DNA of 64,000 nucleotides from Elephas maximus indicus. Its lineage: Eukaryota; Chordata; Mammalia; Proboscidea; Elephantidae. This document shows positions 24,210 to 34,973 of this stretch, piece after piece. The notes under the pieces are model-generated. The model did no database searches, was not told where the DNA came from, and worked only from the letters and a program-made list of their open reading frames with translations. Position numbers and translations under genes: made by a program. The stretch covers positions 49,167,768-49,231,767 of the forward strand of contig NC_064831.1 of NCBI RefSeq assembly GCF_024166365.1. Reading direction: 5' to 3'. Each line of letters starts with the position of its first letter. The first letter of the stretch is position 1.

Positions 24210-26055
24210 GCTGTTCATACTATAACATCCTAGTTATAAACGTGATAACAGAGAACGGAGTAATTCTGTCTTGTGGAGGTGGAAGCACTGCAGGGATGTT
24301 TGAGACTCCTGAGCAGGTTTTGGGATTGGAGGTGGTGGTCTTAGGGAAGCCACAGCAAGTGAAGAGCTATCAAACAGCATAAACACTAGTAAATTGGTAC
24401 TTCTGGAGTCCAAGGGTGAGGGTCAGGCAGCCATAAGAAAGAAAGCTGCTCTGCAGAGAAACTGGGACTCAGGAAGCAGGGAAGAGGGAATGTCCTTACT
24501 GTATTTTTATTTTAGAGTCATTCGATCAGATTGTGGTTGGAAAGACCACCCACTCAGTTGTGTGGAAAACAGATTTCAGAATGGGAAGAAGAAAACCAGT
24601 TAGGCCATTATTGTTATAGTAGAAAAAGTCCAAGTTAATGAATGCATGAACAAAGGCAATGGCAGTTGCCATGCAAATGATGTGACGTGCTTGAGTAATG
24701 TTTGGTTGACCCTCAGATTTCTAGCTTAGTTTATTATGTGTGTAGTGGTTATGTTCACTAAATTGGAGAGTATTCGGGGAGGTTTTGGGGAATGGCTTTA
24801 ATGTGTTAGGTTTGGTCATAACGAATCTGACATAGCTCTGTGTGTCACAGTGGAGATGTCCAGTAGGAAGTGGATGGTCTGGACTTTTGAAGATAGCTAG
24901 TTTAAAGATATGTAGTCATCTGTCAGTATATAGTGGCAATTGAATCCATGGAAGAGAATTAGATTTTCTAGGAAAAATGTGTAGAAAAAACTTGAGGAAT
25001 GACAATTCTATATTTTAAGGGTGATCATAAGATGCTGAAGCGAAGGATTTTAAGAACTGGCTAAAAAAGTTGAGGAAAAACAGGTTAGAGTAATATAAGA
25101 AAGTAATGTGGCCAATAGTATCTGATGACAAGAAGATAAAGTTTGAAAAGTGTTGAATGTATTTGGCATCTGAGTGATATTGGTGGCTTTCATCAGAGTG
25201 CTTTCCGTAATGGTGAGGGATAGAGGTGAGGTCTTCTTTAGATTGCAGTGAGTAATGAATGGGTGGAGAGGGAAAAGCAAAGGACTGCCAGTAGTTCCAG
25301 GGTTAAGGAGAGATCTTTGGATAAACTTAAAGGTATTTTTAGGTGTAAGACAGAAAACCAGTGGAGAAGACTTGGTTGGAGATACGGAAGACAGGGGTAG
25401 ATAATAGTTAAGCATGAGCTAGGGCAGGGAAACAGAAAATGTAAGCAGGAGCACAGGTGGTGGACGTTAACTTCAGGGTGGAGAGAGGGGAAGCTCATCT
25501 GTAAACAGGACAGTATGAGACTAGGGAGGCGTACAGGGTGACTGCAGGCTTAGATAATTCTGGGGGCAGGAGTTCTTTTCTCCTTTTCTCAGTTTCCTTG
25601 GAGACATGTAGGAGGTTGGGTTATTTGCTGAGAGGTGCCAAGATCTTGGTCTTAAAGAAAGTTGCAGATAATTTGAGTAGTAGGATATTTGAAGGTTAAA
25701 AGTTGTTTACTTATTTTAAGTTCTTTTCCACATATGGATTGTCTATTAAACCTATAAAGCCTGCTAGAAATGTGTTATTTAATGAAGGCTGATTAAAAAA
25801 TAATTTGGGGATTTATTTATGGAAGAATGATGCTCTATCCCAGAATCTCCCTTTCCTAATACCTCACAAAGAATTAGAAAACACTATTAGTAAAACTTTC
25901 ACTAGCAACAACCAGATAAGAAACAGGGTAAGGCGCCTTTGGTTGTTGGGGTGTTAGAGGAAGGCAAATTCAACTTTTATCTGAAAGTCAAGCTTCGTTA
26001 GAAAATTTTGTTTATTTTTCTTAGTACTGTTTAATAAAGCTTTCTGAAATTGATA

Positions 26056-26159
26056 AGATCTTATGAAAAGTTTTCCTATTTGTATTTTAAGAGTTCCTAG
26101 TATTGTATAGATCTTATGAAAAGTTTTTCTATTTATATTTTAAGAGTTCCTAGTATTGT
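26056..26159. repeat. 52-bp tandem duplication
   Basis: AGATCTTATGAAAAGTTTT and TAAGAGTTCCTAGTATTGT occur twice in succession, about 52 bp apart, with few differences. The repeat lies about 125 bp upstream of the window exon 7 acceptor. Confidence 0.9.
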
Positions 26160-26284
26160 TATAGAATGCTTAATGTTAGGTGTACTTGATGAAGTTGAAT
26201 TTAAGTGTCTTGAACTACTCCATGTTAACAGTAAAACACAAGCCTGTTTTTAATTGATTTAGCCTCTCTCTTCTACTAAAATAG

Positions 26285-26377
26285 GTTCCTGACATGGCAG
26301 GCTATCCTCACATCCGTTACATTTCATCAGGACTGGATGGAACATCATTCAGAGGTCCTTTCAGGGGCAATTTTGAG
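26285..26377 (+). CDS. RNF111: RNF111 coding exon (window exon 7)
   Basis: Acceptor AATAG ends at 26284 and the donor is GTATGT at 26378. It encodes exactly 31 codons: [18 protein letters not shown], then [13 protein letters not shown]. This block is nearly invariant in Arkadia. It is phase 0 at both ends. Confidence 0.96.
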
Positions 26378-26483
26378 GTATGTAATGAAATAAACGTAGA
26401 TGTTTGCTGTAGTACCTTTAATACAGAGAGAGTGTACATACATACTGTTGTTAGTACTGTTAGTATTCATAATTGAATAAGGC

Positions 26484-26682
26484 TGTCATAACCGGTGCCA
26501 TCGAGTGGATTCTGACTCATAGTGACCCTATAGGACAGAGTAGAACTGCCCTTCAGGGTTTCCAAGGCTGTAATCTTTACAGGTGCAGACCACCTCATCT
26601 TTCTCCTGCAGGGCTGCTGGTGGGTTCAAACCGTGGACATTTCAGTTAGCAGCCAAGAGCCTAACCATTGCACTACTTCAGA
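26484..26682 (-). mobile_element. AfroSINE-like SINE, long form
   Basis: Reverse copy: GTGCCATCGAGTGGATTCTG, CTCATAGTGACCCTATAGGA, the middle block GGCTGTAATCTTTACAGGTG and CATCTTTCTCCTGCAGGG, then GTTAGCAGCCAAGAGC. Confidence 0.92.
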
Positions 26683-26724
26683 CATTTCCTGCATTCTAAT
26701 TCCCAGCCACTATGGCAGTCCTCA

Positions 26725-27402
26725 ACAATGAAAAGACAAATAATCCAATTAAAAAATGGACAAGGATATGAACAGACACTTCACCAAAGACGACGTTCAG
26801 GTGGCTAGCAAGAGGCATGAGGAAATGCTTGTGATCATTAGCCATTAGAGAAATGCCAATCCAAACTACAATGAGATATCACCACACCCACACTGGTGGC
26901 ACTAATCAAAATAACAAACGTTGGAGAGGTTGTGGGAAGATTGGAACTCTCAGGCATTGCTGGTGGGAATGTAAAATGGTACAACCACTATGGTAAATAA
27001 ATATGGCACCTCCTTAAAGAGCCAGAAATAGAAAATACCATATGACCCAGCGTTTCCATGCCTGGGAGTATATCCTAGAGAAATATGAGCTGTCACAGGA
27101 ATAGACATATGCACACCCATGTTCATTGCAGCATTATTCACAATAGCAAAAAGATGGAAACAACCTAAGGTGCCCATCAGCAGATGAATGGATAAATTAT
27201 GGTACATACACGCAGTGGACTACTAAGCACGGACAAAAAACAGTGATGAATCCGTGAAACATCTCACGATGTGGATGAACCTGGGGACATTAATGCTGAG
27301 TGAAATAATTCAATCTCAAAAGGACAAATACTGTATAGGATCACTATTATAAAAACCCAAGAAAAGGTTTACACATAGGCAGAAACAGTCTTTGATGGTT
27401 AA
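26725..27402 (+). mobile_element. L1 fragment: ORF2 3' end and start of 3'UTR
   Basis: It carries the typical end of L1 ORF2: AATTAAAAAATGGACAAGGA, CACTTCACCAAAGACGACG, ATATGACCCAGCGTTTCC, TATTCACAATAGCAAAAAGA and GATGAATGGATAAATTATGG. It continues to the 3'UTR start AACAGTCTTTGATGG. The reverse transcriptase frame is broken. The break at about 27402 leads into an inverted L1 segment. Confidence 0.88.
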
Positions 27403-28060
27403 CAACCCTGCAGCATGTCAACCCTCTCCCTTCTTGACCTTGGGTTCCCTATTACCAGCTTCCCTGTCCCCTCCTGCCTTCTCGTCCTTGTCCCTGGGCT
27501 AGCGCACCCCATTAGTCTCATTTTGTTTTATGGGCCTTTTTCATCTTTGGCTGAAGGGTGAACCTTATGAGTGACTTCATTACTGAGCTAAAAGCGCGTT
27601 TGGGGGCCATGCTCTTGGTGTTTTTCCAGTCTCTGGCAGGCCAGTATGTCTGGTCTTTTTCTGTGAGTTAGAATTTTGTTCTACATTTTCCTCCAGCTCT
27701 GTTCAGGATCCTCTATTGTGATCACTGTCAGAGCAGTCAGTGGTGGTAGCCGGACACCATCTAGTTGTGTATCTTAGATGGCTGCTCTCAAGCTTTTAAG
27801 ACCCCAGACACTGCTCACCAGAGTAGAATGTAGAACATTTTCATTACAAACTGAGATGCCAATTAAGCTAGATGTTCCCAAGACCATAGTCCCCACAGCC
27901 CTCAGCCCAGCAGTTCTGTCCCTCGGGGAGTTTGGATGTGTCTATGGAGCTTCCATGACCTTGCTTTGTACAAGTTGTGCTGGCTTTCTTAGTATTGTAT
28001 ACTGTCTTATCCTTCACCAAAGTTAGCAGTTTAAATAAGGTTTTTTGAACATTGGATTTA
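27403..28060 (-). mobile_element. inverted L1 3'UTR segment
   Basis: Read on the - strand it starts at the early 3'UTR (complement of CTTATCCTTCACCAAAGTTA) and runs through AAGACCCCAGACACTGCTCA and GGCTGAAGGGTGAACC towards the 3' end, but it has no poly(A) at the junction. It lies tail to tail with the preceding L1 piece. The 82-codon open frame at 27778-28026 is inside this repeat and is not a gene. Confidence 0.7.
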
Positions 28061-28166
28061 CATTGTAGATTTATAAGTATGGAAGTTTATTGTGTTTTTA
28101 ATATTGACATTACTGTTAAAGGAATAGTCATCGTTGCATTTCACACTAGGTATTCTTCACTTTCAG

Positions 28167-28262
28167 GAACTGATTCATTTGGAAGAAAGACTAGGAAATG
28201 TCAATCGTGGAGCGTCCCAGGGGACAATTGAAAGATGTACATATCCACATAAATACAAGAAG
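28167..28262 (+). CDS. RNF111: RNF111 coding exon (window exon 8), NRG-TIER motif
   Basis: Acceptor CTTTCAG ends at 28166 and the donor is GTAGGG at 28263. It encodes 32 codons: [18 protein letters not shown], then [14 protein letters not shown]. It carries the NRG and TIER sequences known in Arkadia as the docking site for phosphorylated SMAD2/3 and SKI/SnoN complexes. Both motifs are intact here, so substrate docking should be preserved (inference). Confidence 0.97.
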
Positions 28263-29558
28263 GTAGGGATTTATCCTGTGTAACTTCTAAAATGTTACTG
28301 AAATGCATGAAATGTAATATTATGGACCTTCTTTGAGTTTGTAAGAGTCTAGCAGCTACATTATTTATTACTAAAGTAATACATGCATATGGTTAAAAAA
28401 AAAGGACAGGAATACACACCGTGAAGTTTCTCCCACTGCAGACCCCCGTCTTCATTTCTACAAGTGAAACCATGTTACCAATCTCTGACATGTAGAATTA
28501 GGTTCTCAGTGTTCCTGAAAGAATAAAAAGAGTAAAGTCTCTGTCTTACCAGCAGAGGAGTAGGGTGGGAAAGTATACACTACCATGGTCATTGGGGGGA
28601 ATACGCACACCAAGGCTTGGCCTGGGAATTCAGCAGCCAGAATTGTCTCCTGGTAGTACCACCCAGCATCTCAGTGTTGACCCTCGTCTTCTGTAAATCT
28701 TGTAGGAGGGAGACTCTGTGAGCCTTTGGAGGGATAGACACTTAAGAATTTGTTGGATGCTCCTCCAGATATTTTTATACAATTATAATAATATACTTAT
28801 GTATATAGGTTCTCCTTCCACTTAACACAAATGAAATGAAGTCATTCACACAGGTTTACGTGTGAGTTATATTCTTCTAATGACTATAGGAATTCTGTGA
28901 TGACAGTACCATAATTTATCTAACCAGTTACTTATTGCAATGAATGTTTACTTGCTCTACATTTCCTATGCTCTACTCTCAGTCACTAGTGTAGTATAGC
29001 TGGAAGATAGAGTAGACATGTGAAGTAAGTCTTTGAACAAACTCAGATTAACAACACTGTGCTGTACAGAGGGCAGTAAAAGAGGTGTGAAAACTGTTTG
29101 CATTTTCCATCTGTTTTCTAAGGGTATTAATGAGGGATTATCACTAAATTTAAGTTCTTTCAACTGTCTGAGCTAAATACTATAATTAACATTAATCTAT
29201 GTGTATGTTATTTGAAACATTTATTAGCAAAATAAAATTTGTTTGGCTGTGCTCATTATAAAGACAAAAATGGAGCTCAGATTGTATATCTGGATTAAAA
29301 GTAATAGATTTTTAAACTAATGAATTTCTGTTATGTTTGATTTTGCTTAATACTGATTATTAAAGGGTCTTAGAAGAATACTTATTAATGATAGTCACTT
29401 CATTCATCCGTTAATTCATGCCAGTCTTAATTGTGAGATCAGTTGTGGGTGGATGTGTAGTTTTGTTTTGTTTTCTTCTTCATATAAACACAGACTTTAC
29501 TCAGTTGTTCAATAATGTCATCTCTACTAATAAGGTAACAACTGATTGGTTCTCACAG
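28263..29558 (+). other. RNF111 intron between window exons 8 and 9
   Basis: A 1.3-kb intron with the left copy of a 270-bp direct duplication (28473-28743) and an old L1-like stretch at about 28780-28960. Confidence 0.75.
28473..28743. repeat. 271-bp direct duplication, left copy
   Basis: It begins TGTTACCAATCTCTGACATG and ends GGAGGGATAGACACTT. The right copy is at 29764-30033, same orientation, only a handful of mismatches. The copies flank window exon 9. Confidence 0.93.
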
Positions 29559-29662
29559 AGGAAACTGCACTGCAAACAAGATGGGGAAGAAGGGACTGAG
29601 GAAGATACAGAGGAAAAATGTACTATCTGTTTGTCTGTTTTAGAGGAAGGTGAAGATGTGAG
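29559..29662 (+). CDS. RNF111: RNF111 coding exon (window exon 9), first half of RING-H2
   Basis: Acceptor TTCTCACAG ends at 29558 and the donor is GTAACT at 29663. It encodes [18 protein letters not shown], then [17 protein letters not shown]. It holds a basic stretch, an acidic linker and the first Cys pair (CTIC) of the RING-H2 domain. The Ile after Ser in CLSIL of the remembered human protein is Val here, a conservative change. It ends two bases into an Arg codon. Confidence 0.97.
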
Positions 29663-29763
29663 GTAACTAGATGTCAATTATCTGGATTGATTCCCCAGAA
29701 CTGTACAAGGGGTCGCAGTTGCAAGTAGACTAGTAACTCAGTTAAGATAAATTCCGGGTGCTC

Positions 29764-30033
29764 TGTTACCAATCTCGGACCTGTAGAATTAGGTTCTCAG
29801 CGTTCCTGAAAGAATAAAAACAGTAGAGTCTCTGTCTTACCAGCAGAGGAGTGGGGTGGGAAAGTATACTCTACCATGGTCACTGGGGGGATACGCACAC
29901 CAAGGCCTGGCCTGGGAATTCAGCAGCCAGAATTGTCTCCTGGTAGTACCACCCAGCATCTCAGTGTTGACCCTCGTCTTCTGTAAATCTTGTAGGAGGG
30001 AGACTTTGCGAGCCTTTGGAGGGATAGACACTT
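29764..30033. repeat. 270-bp direct duplication, right copy
   Basis: It begins TGTTACCAATCTCGGACCTG and ends GGAGGGATAGACACTT; partner of 28473-28743. Open frames on both strands at 29837-30059 lie inside the repeat and are not genes. Confidence 0.93.
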
Positions 30034-30816
30034 GGATTAATGTGTTCTCCAAAGCTTAAAAGGGAATCCAGATGAGCTTTGTGTGCTTTGTTTTACAGCA
30101 CCTTTTATAAATTGATTTTGTCCTAAAATTTCCTTTCTGACTCATAGGACTGTTCTCCTCTTGCACCTTTGTGATTGAGTAAATTTTAAGTTATTCTGCT
30201 AAATAAATATCTATTTTATGGATTTTTAAAACAATCTTTTAAGTCATTTTTCCTATTCTATGTTTTTTTTAATGCAACATGATTCTATATGCAACAGGTT
30301 CTTTAATACATGTAACAGAACCATGTGGTAATTTTGTTACCTAGTTTATAATGATAACTTTGCCATATTTCTTCATTTGGCCGAGAGGAAAAATATATAA
30401 ACAGTTGTTTACTTTACCATATATAAGGCTGTTTGAACACCATAGTTCTGATGGTGGTTTATAAATGTAGAAGTTAATTGCTTTTACAGTATTATCAGTG
30501 CTTCAAGGAGAAATCAATGACTAATTGGAACATTTATTTTTAGCTAATAATTTTAGGAAAATATTAGAAAGTCTGAAAATGTGTGACAACTCTTAACAGT
30601 GGATGGAAGTAGAAACGGACATGGAGTTAGTAACTTTTATCCTACTGCTAAAGTTAGATGTAATCTTACTCTGTCTTGCATCTATTTCTCAATTTCTAAT
30701 TGATAACTTGTGTATGATGCACTAAAATAAACACCTTCTTTTAACCTGCCAGTGAGAGAGTAGCACAGTATTAAGTAAGATGTAACAAATATTCCACAAA
30801 ACCAGTATTACCTGTA

Positions 30817-30940
30817 ACCAGTCATGGACTTCAGTTTAATGTATAAAGATCCCCTGGATAGGAAATGATAATATGGCTGGTGAAGGCCTTCCTTAATTAG
30901 GATAACATGGTTGCTGTGGATTTACAGTATGGTTCTGAGA
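30817..30940. repeat. diverged duplicate of an RNF111 3'UTR segment
   Basis: GTCATGGACTTCAGTTTAAT, GTATAAAGAT, GAAATGATAATAT and CCTTCCTTAATTAGGA occur here and again in order at 31900-32020. Clear but diverged similarity. Confidence 0.8.
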
Positions 30941-31366
30941 GAGAATCAAATGAGATAATGTATTTTTAATAGTGCTTCCTGAACACAGAGTGATGATTCG
31001 ATATTGAAAATACATTTGCAATATTATGTAACTGCAGCATACTGCCAACGCCAGTGCATTGGCAATTCACATATAGAAACAAAACTGGAAAAACTGCCGG
31101 TGTAATTCTTGTTCTTAAAATTCTTGAGATCTTACATAACTTTGGTGCCATTGCTGTGACAGTTAATTATGTTGGTCATTTATACGTTATTTTTCCCAGA
31201 GTACTGATTTGTGTGTAACTCCCCTTGGAGAGCTTTATTTCACAGAACAGAACGATGCCTTGTACCTTGAAAACACTATTGAATTATTACATGTATAGTT
31301 TTTAAAAATGTCACTTGAAGTTGTCATGAAATTGATTTTTGCTTTCTGTTTCTTTGCCACTAATAG

Positions 31367-31484
31367 GCGCCTTCCGTGTATGCACCTTTTCCACCAAGTC
31401 TGTGTTGACCAGTGGTTGATCACCAACAAGAAGTGCCCCATATGCAGAGTGGACATTGAGGCCCAGCTGCCAAGTGAAAGTTGA
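31367..31484 (+). CDS. RNF111: RNF111 terminal coding exon (window exon 10), second half of RING-H2
   Basis: Acceptor CTAATAG ends at 31366; the stop TGA is at 31482-31484. It encodes [17 protein letters not shown], then [16 protein letters not shown] and the end LPSES. With the CTIC of the previous exon this gives a complete C3H2C3 RING-H2: C-x2-C, then C-x-H-x2-H-x2-C, then C-x2-C. The Trp in DQWL is the E2-contact position of RING-H2 ligases (known for the class). All eight zinc ligands are present, so the ligase should be active. Confidence 0.98.
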
Positions 31485-31899
31485 CACCATGTCTCAGAAC
31501 TCTTGCCCTCCTCCTCCTCCCCATCCTTCCTGGTACTGCAGTCAACCAAAGATGGCATGACTTACCTGCACAGATTTGGACGCATCGAACAGAGAGTGCT
31601 GGCTCTGCCGTATGGTACAACTAATGCTAGACCCACAGTTAATGTACACAGTTGATTTGGATGTATTTATAAAAGCTTTTTTTCTAGATTGGACATTTTT
31701 CCTGTATCATTTTACTGTATTTTTGCATGATTCCTTGTATTGCATTTCTTTGCACATATTATGGGGCTTGTGACCCTACACTTGCAGGCGAGAGTAGCTG
31801 CTTTAGTCAGTAGAATTGTGTGGTCTTTTTGTTTTTTACATAGTACCAGGCCTTGAAAATAACGATTTTTTTATCCATTACTAACCTTCCTTTAATTTA

Positions 31900-32020
31900 A
31901 TCAATCATGGCTTTAGTTTAATGTATAAAGATTCTCTAGAAAATGATAATATTATGTATTAAGACATTCCTTAATTAGGACAAAATGGCTGCTGTATATT
32001 TCCAATATGGAGCTCTGAGT
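31900..32020. repeat. 3'UTR copy of an intragenic duplication
   Basis: TCATGGCTTTAGTTTAATGT, ATAAAGATTCTCTAG, AAATGATAATATTATG and ACATTCCTTAATTAGGACAA match the intronic copy at 30817-30940 in the same orientation. Confidence 0.8.
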
Positions 32021-32530
32021 TTAAGTATCATCCTTAGTACTGGGAACAGAATACGAACCATATTCAATCAGATGCAGGTGGTGTTCACGTCACCAGAGTG
32101 ATCAATACGAATTTTCTTGATGTATCCATTTCCTTTCGGCACAGTGCAGATAGAGTTGAATATTGACATCATGCCTTTAAGACTGCTGTTCTGATTGTAT
32201 TTATCATTCTCTTGCATCGTTTGGAAATTTATTTCCCTGACTCAATTTTTGCTGCTGTGAAACAGCTCTAATGGACACTAAATATTAATTTCAATTAGCT
32301 GGATTGTACATACTTGCAGATTTAACAAAACCTTAGGGAATTAAAAAAGACATGTAGAGTATTGTTCATTCTTCTGCTAAGCACGTATAGTTAAGATATC
32401 TGCTTACATTGATTTTGTAAACACATTCAGCCAAGGTTTAGAATTGCAGTCATTGGCAGGTATCTATGCATTCGCAGAACATCTAAAGGTCCCAGGATGA
32501 CTTTAAGGGATTTTGATTAGTTTAACGATA

Positions 32531-32536
32531 AATAAA
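32531..32536 (+). terminator. RNF111: polyadenylation signal, upstream candidate
   Basis: AATAAA about 1.05 kb after the stop codon, followed by T-rich sequence (CTTGTTTTATTTCTC). Confidence 0.55.
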
Positions 32537-32991
32537 GTCAGCTGAATCTACATGCCTCTTGTTTTATTTCTCTTTAAACTTGAAGAACAGTCAATCTGCA
32601 GATACTGTGAGGTACAGATTATACTGTCGGCTACTGCTGCTCTGCTTGTAGACTCCCACTTCACACCTTACCAAGAGTCCATCACTGACTTAAAATGTTT
32701 AAGTTCTATAGCTAAGATGTATTGCATAATATAGAATGTAAAGCTAATGTACTAACATTTCTCCTTTGGAGAAAGTTTTAATCTACTTCAGGATGCGTAT
32801 TATTATCAAGATCCTTTCATACACAGGAGAGCCTAATTTTATTTGTTCAAATGTGCTTAATATGCCCCGGCTTGCAAATGCATCCAGTCAGTAATATCAC
32901 TGTCTGTATCTGGAGGACATGTTCCCACAGATCATATGTGAAGATGTCAGTAAGCTTGCATTAAGCCACCTGCTTTGTAAGTGGATTGATT

Positions 32992-32997
32992 AATAAA
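32992..32997 (+). terminator. RNF111: polyadenylation signal, downstream candidate
   Basis: AATAAA about 1.5 kb after the stop, followed within 20-40 bases by a TG-rich element (TTCTGTTGTCTTTGTGTTTC) typical of a cleavage downstream element. I think this is the main site. Confidence 0.65.
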
Positions 32998-33527
32998 TAA
33001 CTTCTATTTCTGTTGTCTTTGTGTTTCATAATTAGTTTTTATAAAACAGTTTACATTAAACATGTTGGAATTCAAAGATAATGATCTTACTGAAATTGAC
33101 ATCTGCGTAATTTGGTGTTTTATTTATTCAGTCATGGCTGCTGGCTTTTTTTGGTAGTAAACGTTAACTGTAGTAACTGTCATCAAGATGCTTCAGCATA
33201 TTATGTGTGAAGGTGGAGGATGGATTCAGTTAAGAAATGTGGATATAAAATAGTGTTTAAAAGCATACTTGGTGATTTAGCTGCAGTTGTAGAAGGTGAG
33301 GGGATCATGAGAGCGCGCAAGCGAGCCATGCCTGCCACCCACGGGGGAAGAGAGTAAGTAGCCCATCTTCAAGTAGCCTGTGCTGTATGTAGGCCTTTGC
33401 AGCTGTAAAACCCACAGTCTGCCCAAGGGATGGAAAAAGCGTAAGCCACTCGATCGTAGAGAGTCCTCTTATGTTCCCCCAACACAAGAAGCACAGATAG
33501 ATTTCTCTGATTTTGCATACGACCTCA

Positions 33528-33730
33528 GATTCAAACGTACAACTACCTGTTGACCTGTTTAATAATTACTACTGATTTTCTTTATGTAGATTAACATCAT
33601 TACTTTAAAATTTACTTAATGCGCGTATTTGTGGCATAAGCCTGGGTTGTTAATGTAGGAACTTCTTAAACTAGTGCCCTTTGTTACAGAAAAACGTGCT
33701 GAGTAATGAGCCAAGGAAGGAAGAAAATAA
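33528..33730. repeat. 200-bp direct duplication, left copy
   Basis: It begins GATTCAAACGTACAACTACC and contains ACTTAATGCGCGTATTTGTG and GAGTAATGAGCCAAGGAAGG. The right copy is at 35307-35509 with very few differences. Confidence 0.93.
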
Positions 33731-34391
33731 TTTTGACCATTTTTAACTTCTTTTCCTTTGTTTGGTATCTTCCATATCCTGCTGCATTTTATGTCAAAAT
33801 GAAAATTTCAGTGATAGCTGTCTAAATACTTTAAACTTCTTGTCAGGAAAATCCTTAATTTTGTTGTTAATATGCAAGTGATGAACTGGTATTTGAAACT
33901 TTCTTTACTTTGGTGACTTTATTTTAGCTGCTAGCACACTTGAGAATTTGAACCATAACAATTCGACGTACAGGAAACTAGCTCTGTTTTCAAAATGAAT
34001 GGTATTTGGAACTAGTTGAAACACTGAAATTAAAATATAACCTCTTGTGGATATTTCATTATTAGCTTTTCATGAATGGAAATAGCTTAATTCTATGGAA
34101 AACGCATTCTGATTTTTAACTCACCTTCCAAAACCTCCAGGAGCACAGTACATTTTTTGTACATTGAAGACTTCATGAGTCTCAGTAGTGACTATATCAA
34201 GGTAGAAATACCTTACTCATAGATTTCATTTTCTTGAATTAAGAATTATTTCCGAAAATATTCTTTGTTACTAAGAAAAATAAATGTTACCAATTTTATT
34301 TTGTGGTTGGGCTTCCTGGGGCCAGTCTCCTCTCTTGCCTGTGTGTTCTGTACAAATTCACACACTGCAGAAAGGCTTGTCTGCAGTAGTT

Positions 34392-34562
34392 GAGAGAATA
34401 TAGGCTTTGGAGTCCTACAAACTTGGGCTTTGAATTGTGCAACTTAGAACAACTTATTTAAGCTTTCTAAGCCTCAACTTTCTCATATACAAAAGAGAAA
34501 TCCTACCTCTAAGGAGTCTTATTAGGACTACGTGAGACAATAAATGTGAAGTGCTTTGCAGA
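34392..34562 (+). mobile_element. MIR SINE
   Basis: GGCTTTGGAGTCCTACAAAC, AACTTATTTAAGCTTTCTAA and GTGAAGTGCTTTGCAGAATA follow the MIR pattern in order. Confidence 0.75.
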
Positions 34563-34763
34563 ATACCTAAGAATCCTTTCCTCTTCTATGCTCTCTGCAT
34601 TCTGCCTCCCCTCCACATTCACTTGCCTTTGATTACAAATGGTAGCATAGCAAGGTGCTGAACTGTAGATCCGTTTTTGCCGCTGATCTTCCTCTTACCT
34701 TGGGTCCAGGCTACTAATTACCAGATAAAGAGCCATCCTTTTCAGCCCTATTAGTGGGTCAGA

Positions 34764-34973
34764 AGGAGCCCTGGTGATGCAGTAGTTAAGCACTCAGCTG
34801 CTAACCAACCATCAGGTGGGCGGTTTGAACCTACCAGCTGTTCCTCAGGAAAAAGATGTGGCAGTCAGCTTCCGTAAAGATTTACAGCCTGGGAAACCCT
34901 ATGAGGGCAGTTCTGCTCTGTCCTACAGTGTTGCTATGAGTCGAATTTGACTCGATGGCAGTGGGTTTGGCTT
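34764..34973 (+). mobile_element. AfroSINE-like SINE, long form
   Basis: AAGGAGCCCTGGTGATGCAG head, the AAAGATGTGGCAGTCAGC middle block, then TTGCTATGAGTCGAATTTGA and GATGGCAGTGGGTTTGG. Confidence 0.92.

Larger units (their letters stand above)
23553..26284 (+). other. RNF111 intron between window exons 6 and 7
   Basis: A 2.7-kb intron with one SINE (24046) and a 52-bp tandem duplication (26056-26159). The stretch 24210-26050 shows no clear repeat or gene. Confidence 0.7.
26378..28166 (+). other. RNF111 intron between window exons 7 and 8
   Basis: Mostly repeats: a long-form SINE (26484), then an L1 ORF2 3' end (26725) joined to an inverted L1 3'UTR (27403). Confidence 0.8.
29663..31366 (+). 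other. RNF111 intron between window exons 9 and 10
   Basis: A 1.7-kb intron with the right copy of the 270-bp duplication (29764-30033) and a diverged copy of part of the 3'UTR (30817-30940). The rest is AT-rich without features. Confidence 0.75.
1..33015 (+). other. RNF111: RNF111 (Arkadia) gene body, 3' part
   Basis: Ten consecutive exons on the + strand have consistent GT-AG borders and phases and encode about 594 residues of Arkadia, roughly the C-terminal 60 percent of a protein of about 990 residues. Arkadia is a nuclear E3 ubiquitin ligase that ubiquitinates SMAD7, SKI and SnoN and so enhances TGF-beta/Nodal signalling; it also acts as a SUMO-targeted ligase (known for the family). 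The window includes the middle Ser/Thr-rich part, the His- and Pro-rich region, the NRG-TIER motif and the C-terminal RING-H2. The N-terminal exons, including the SUMO-interacting motifs, lie upstream of position 1. The first exon here begins with the last two bases of a split Glu codon, so it needs an upstream exon. No frameshift or stop interrupts the reading frame, so the gene looks functional. Confidence 0.97.
31485..33015 (+). other. RNF111: RNF111 3'UTR
   Basis: AT-rich sequence after the stop codon with no coding potential. Two canonical AATAAA signals lie at 32531 and 32992. It contains a segment (31900-32020) also found diverged in the last intron. The true 3' end cannot be fixed without transcript data. 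Confidence 0.75.

Noticed and set aside
27778-28026. 82-codon + strand open frame
   Set aside because: It lies in the inverted L1 3'UTR segment, which is non-coding in L1.
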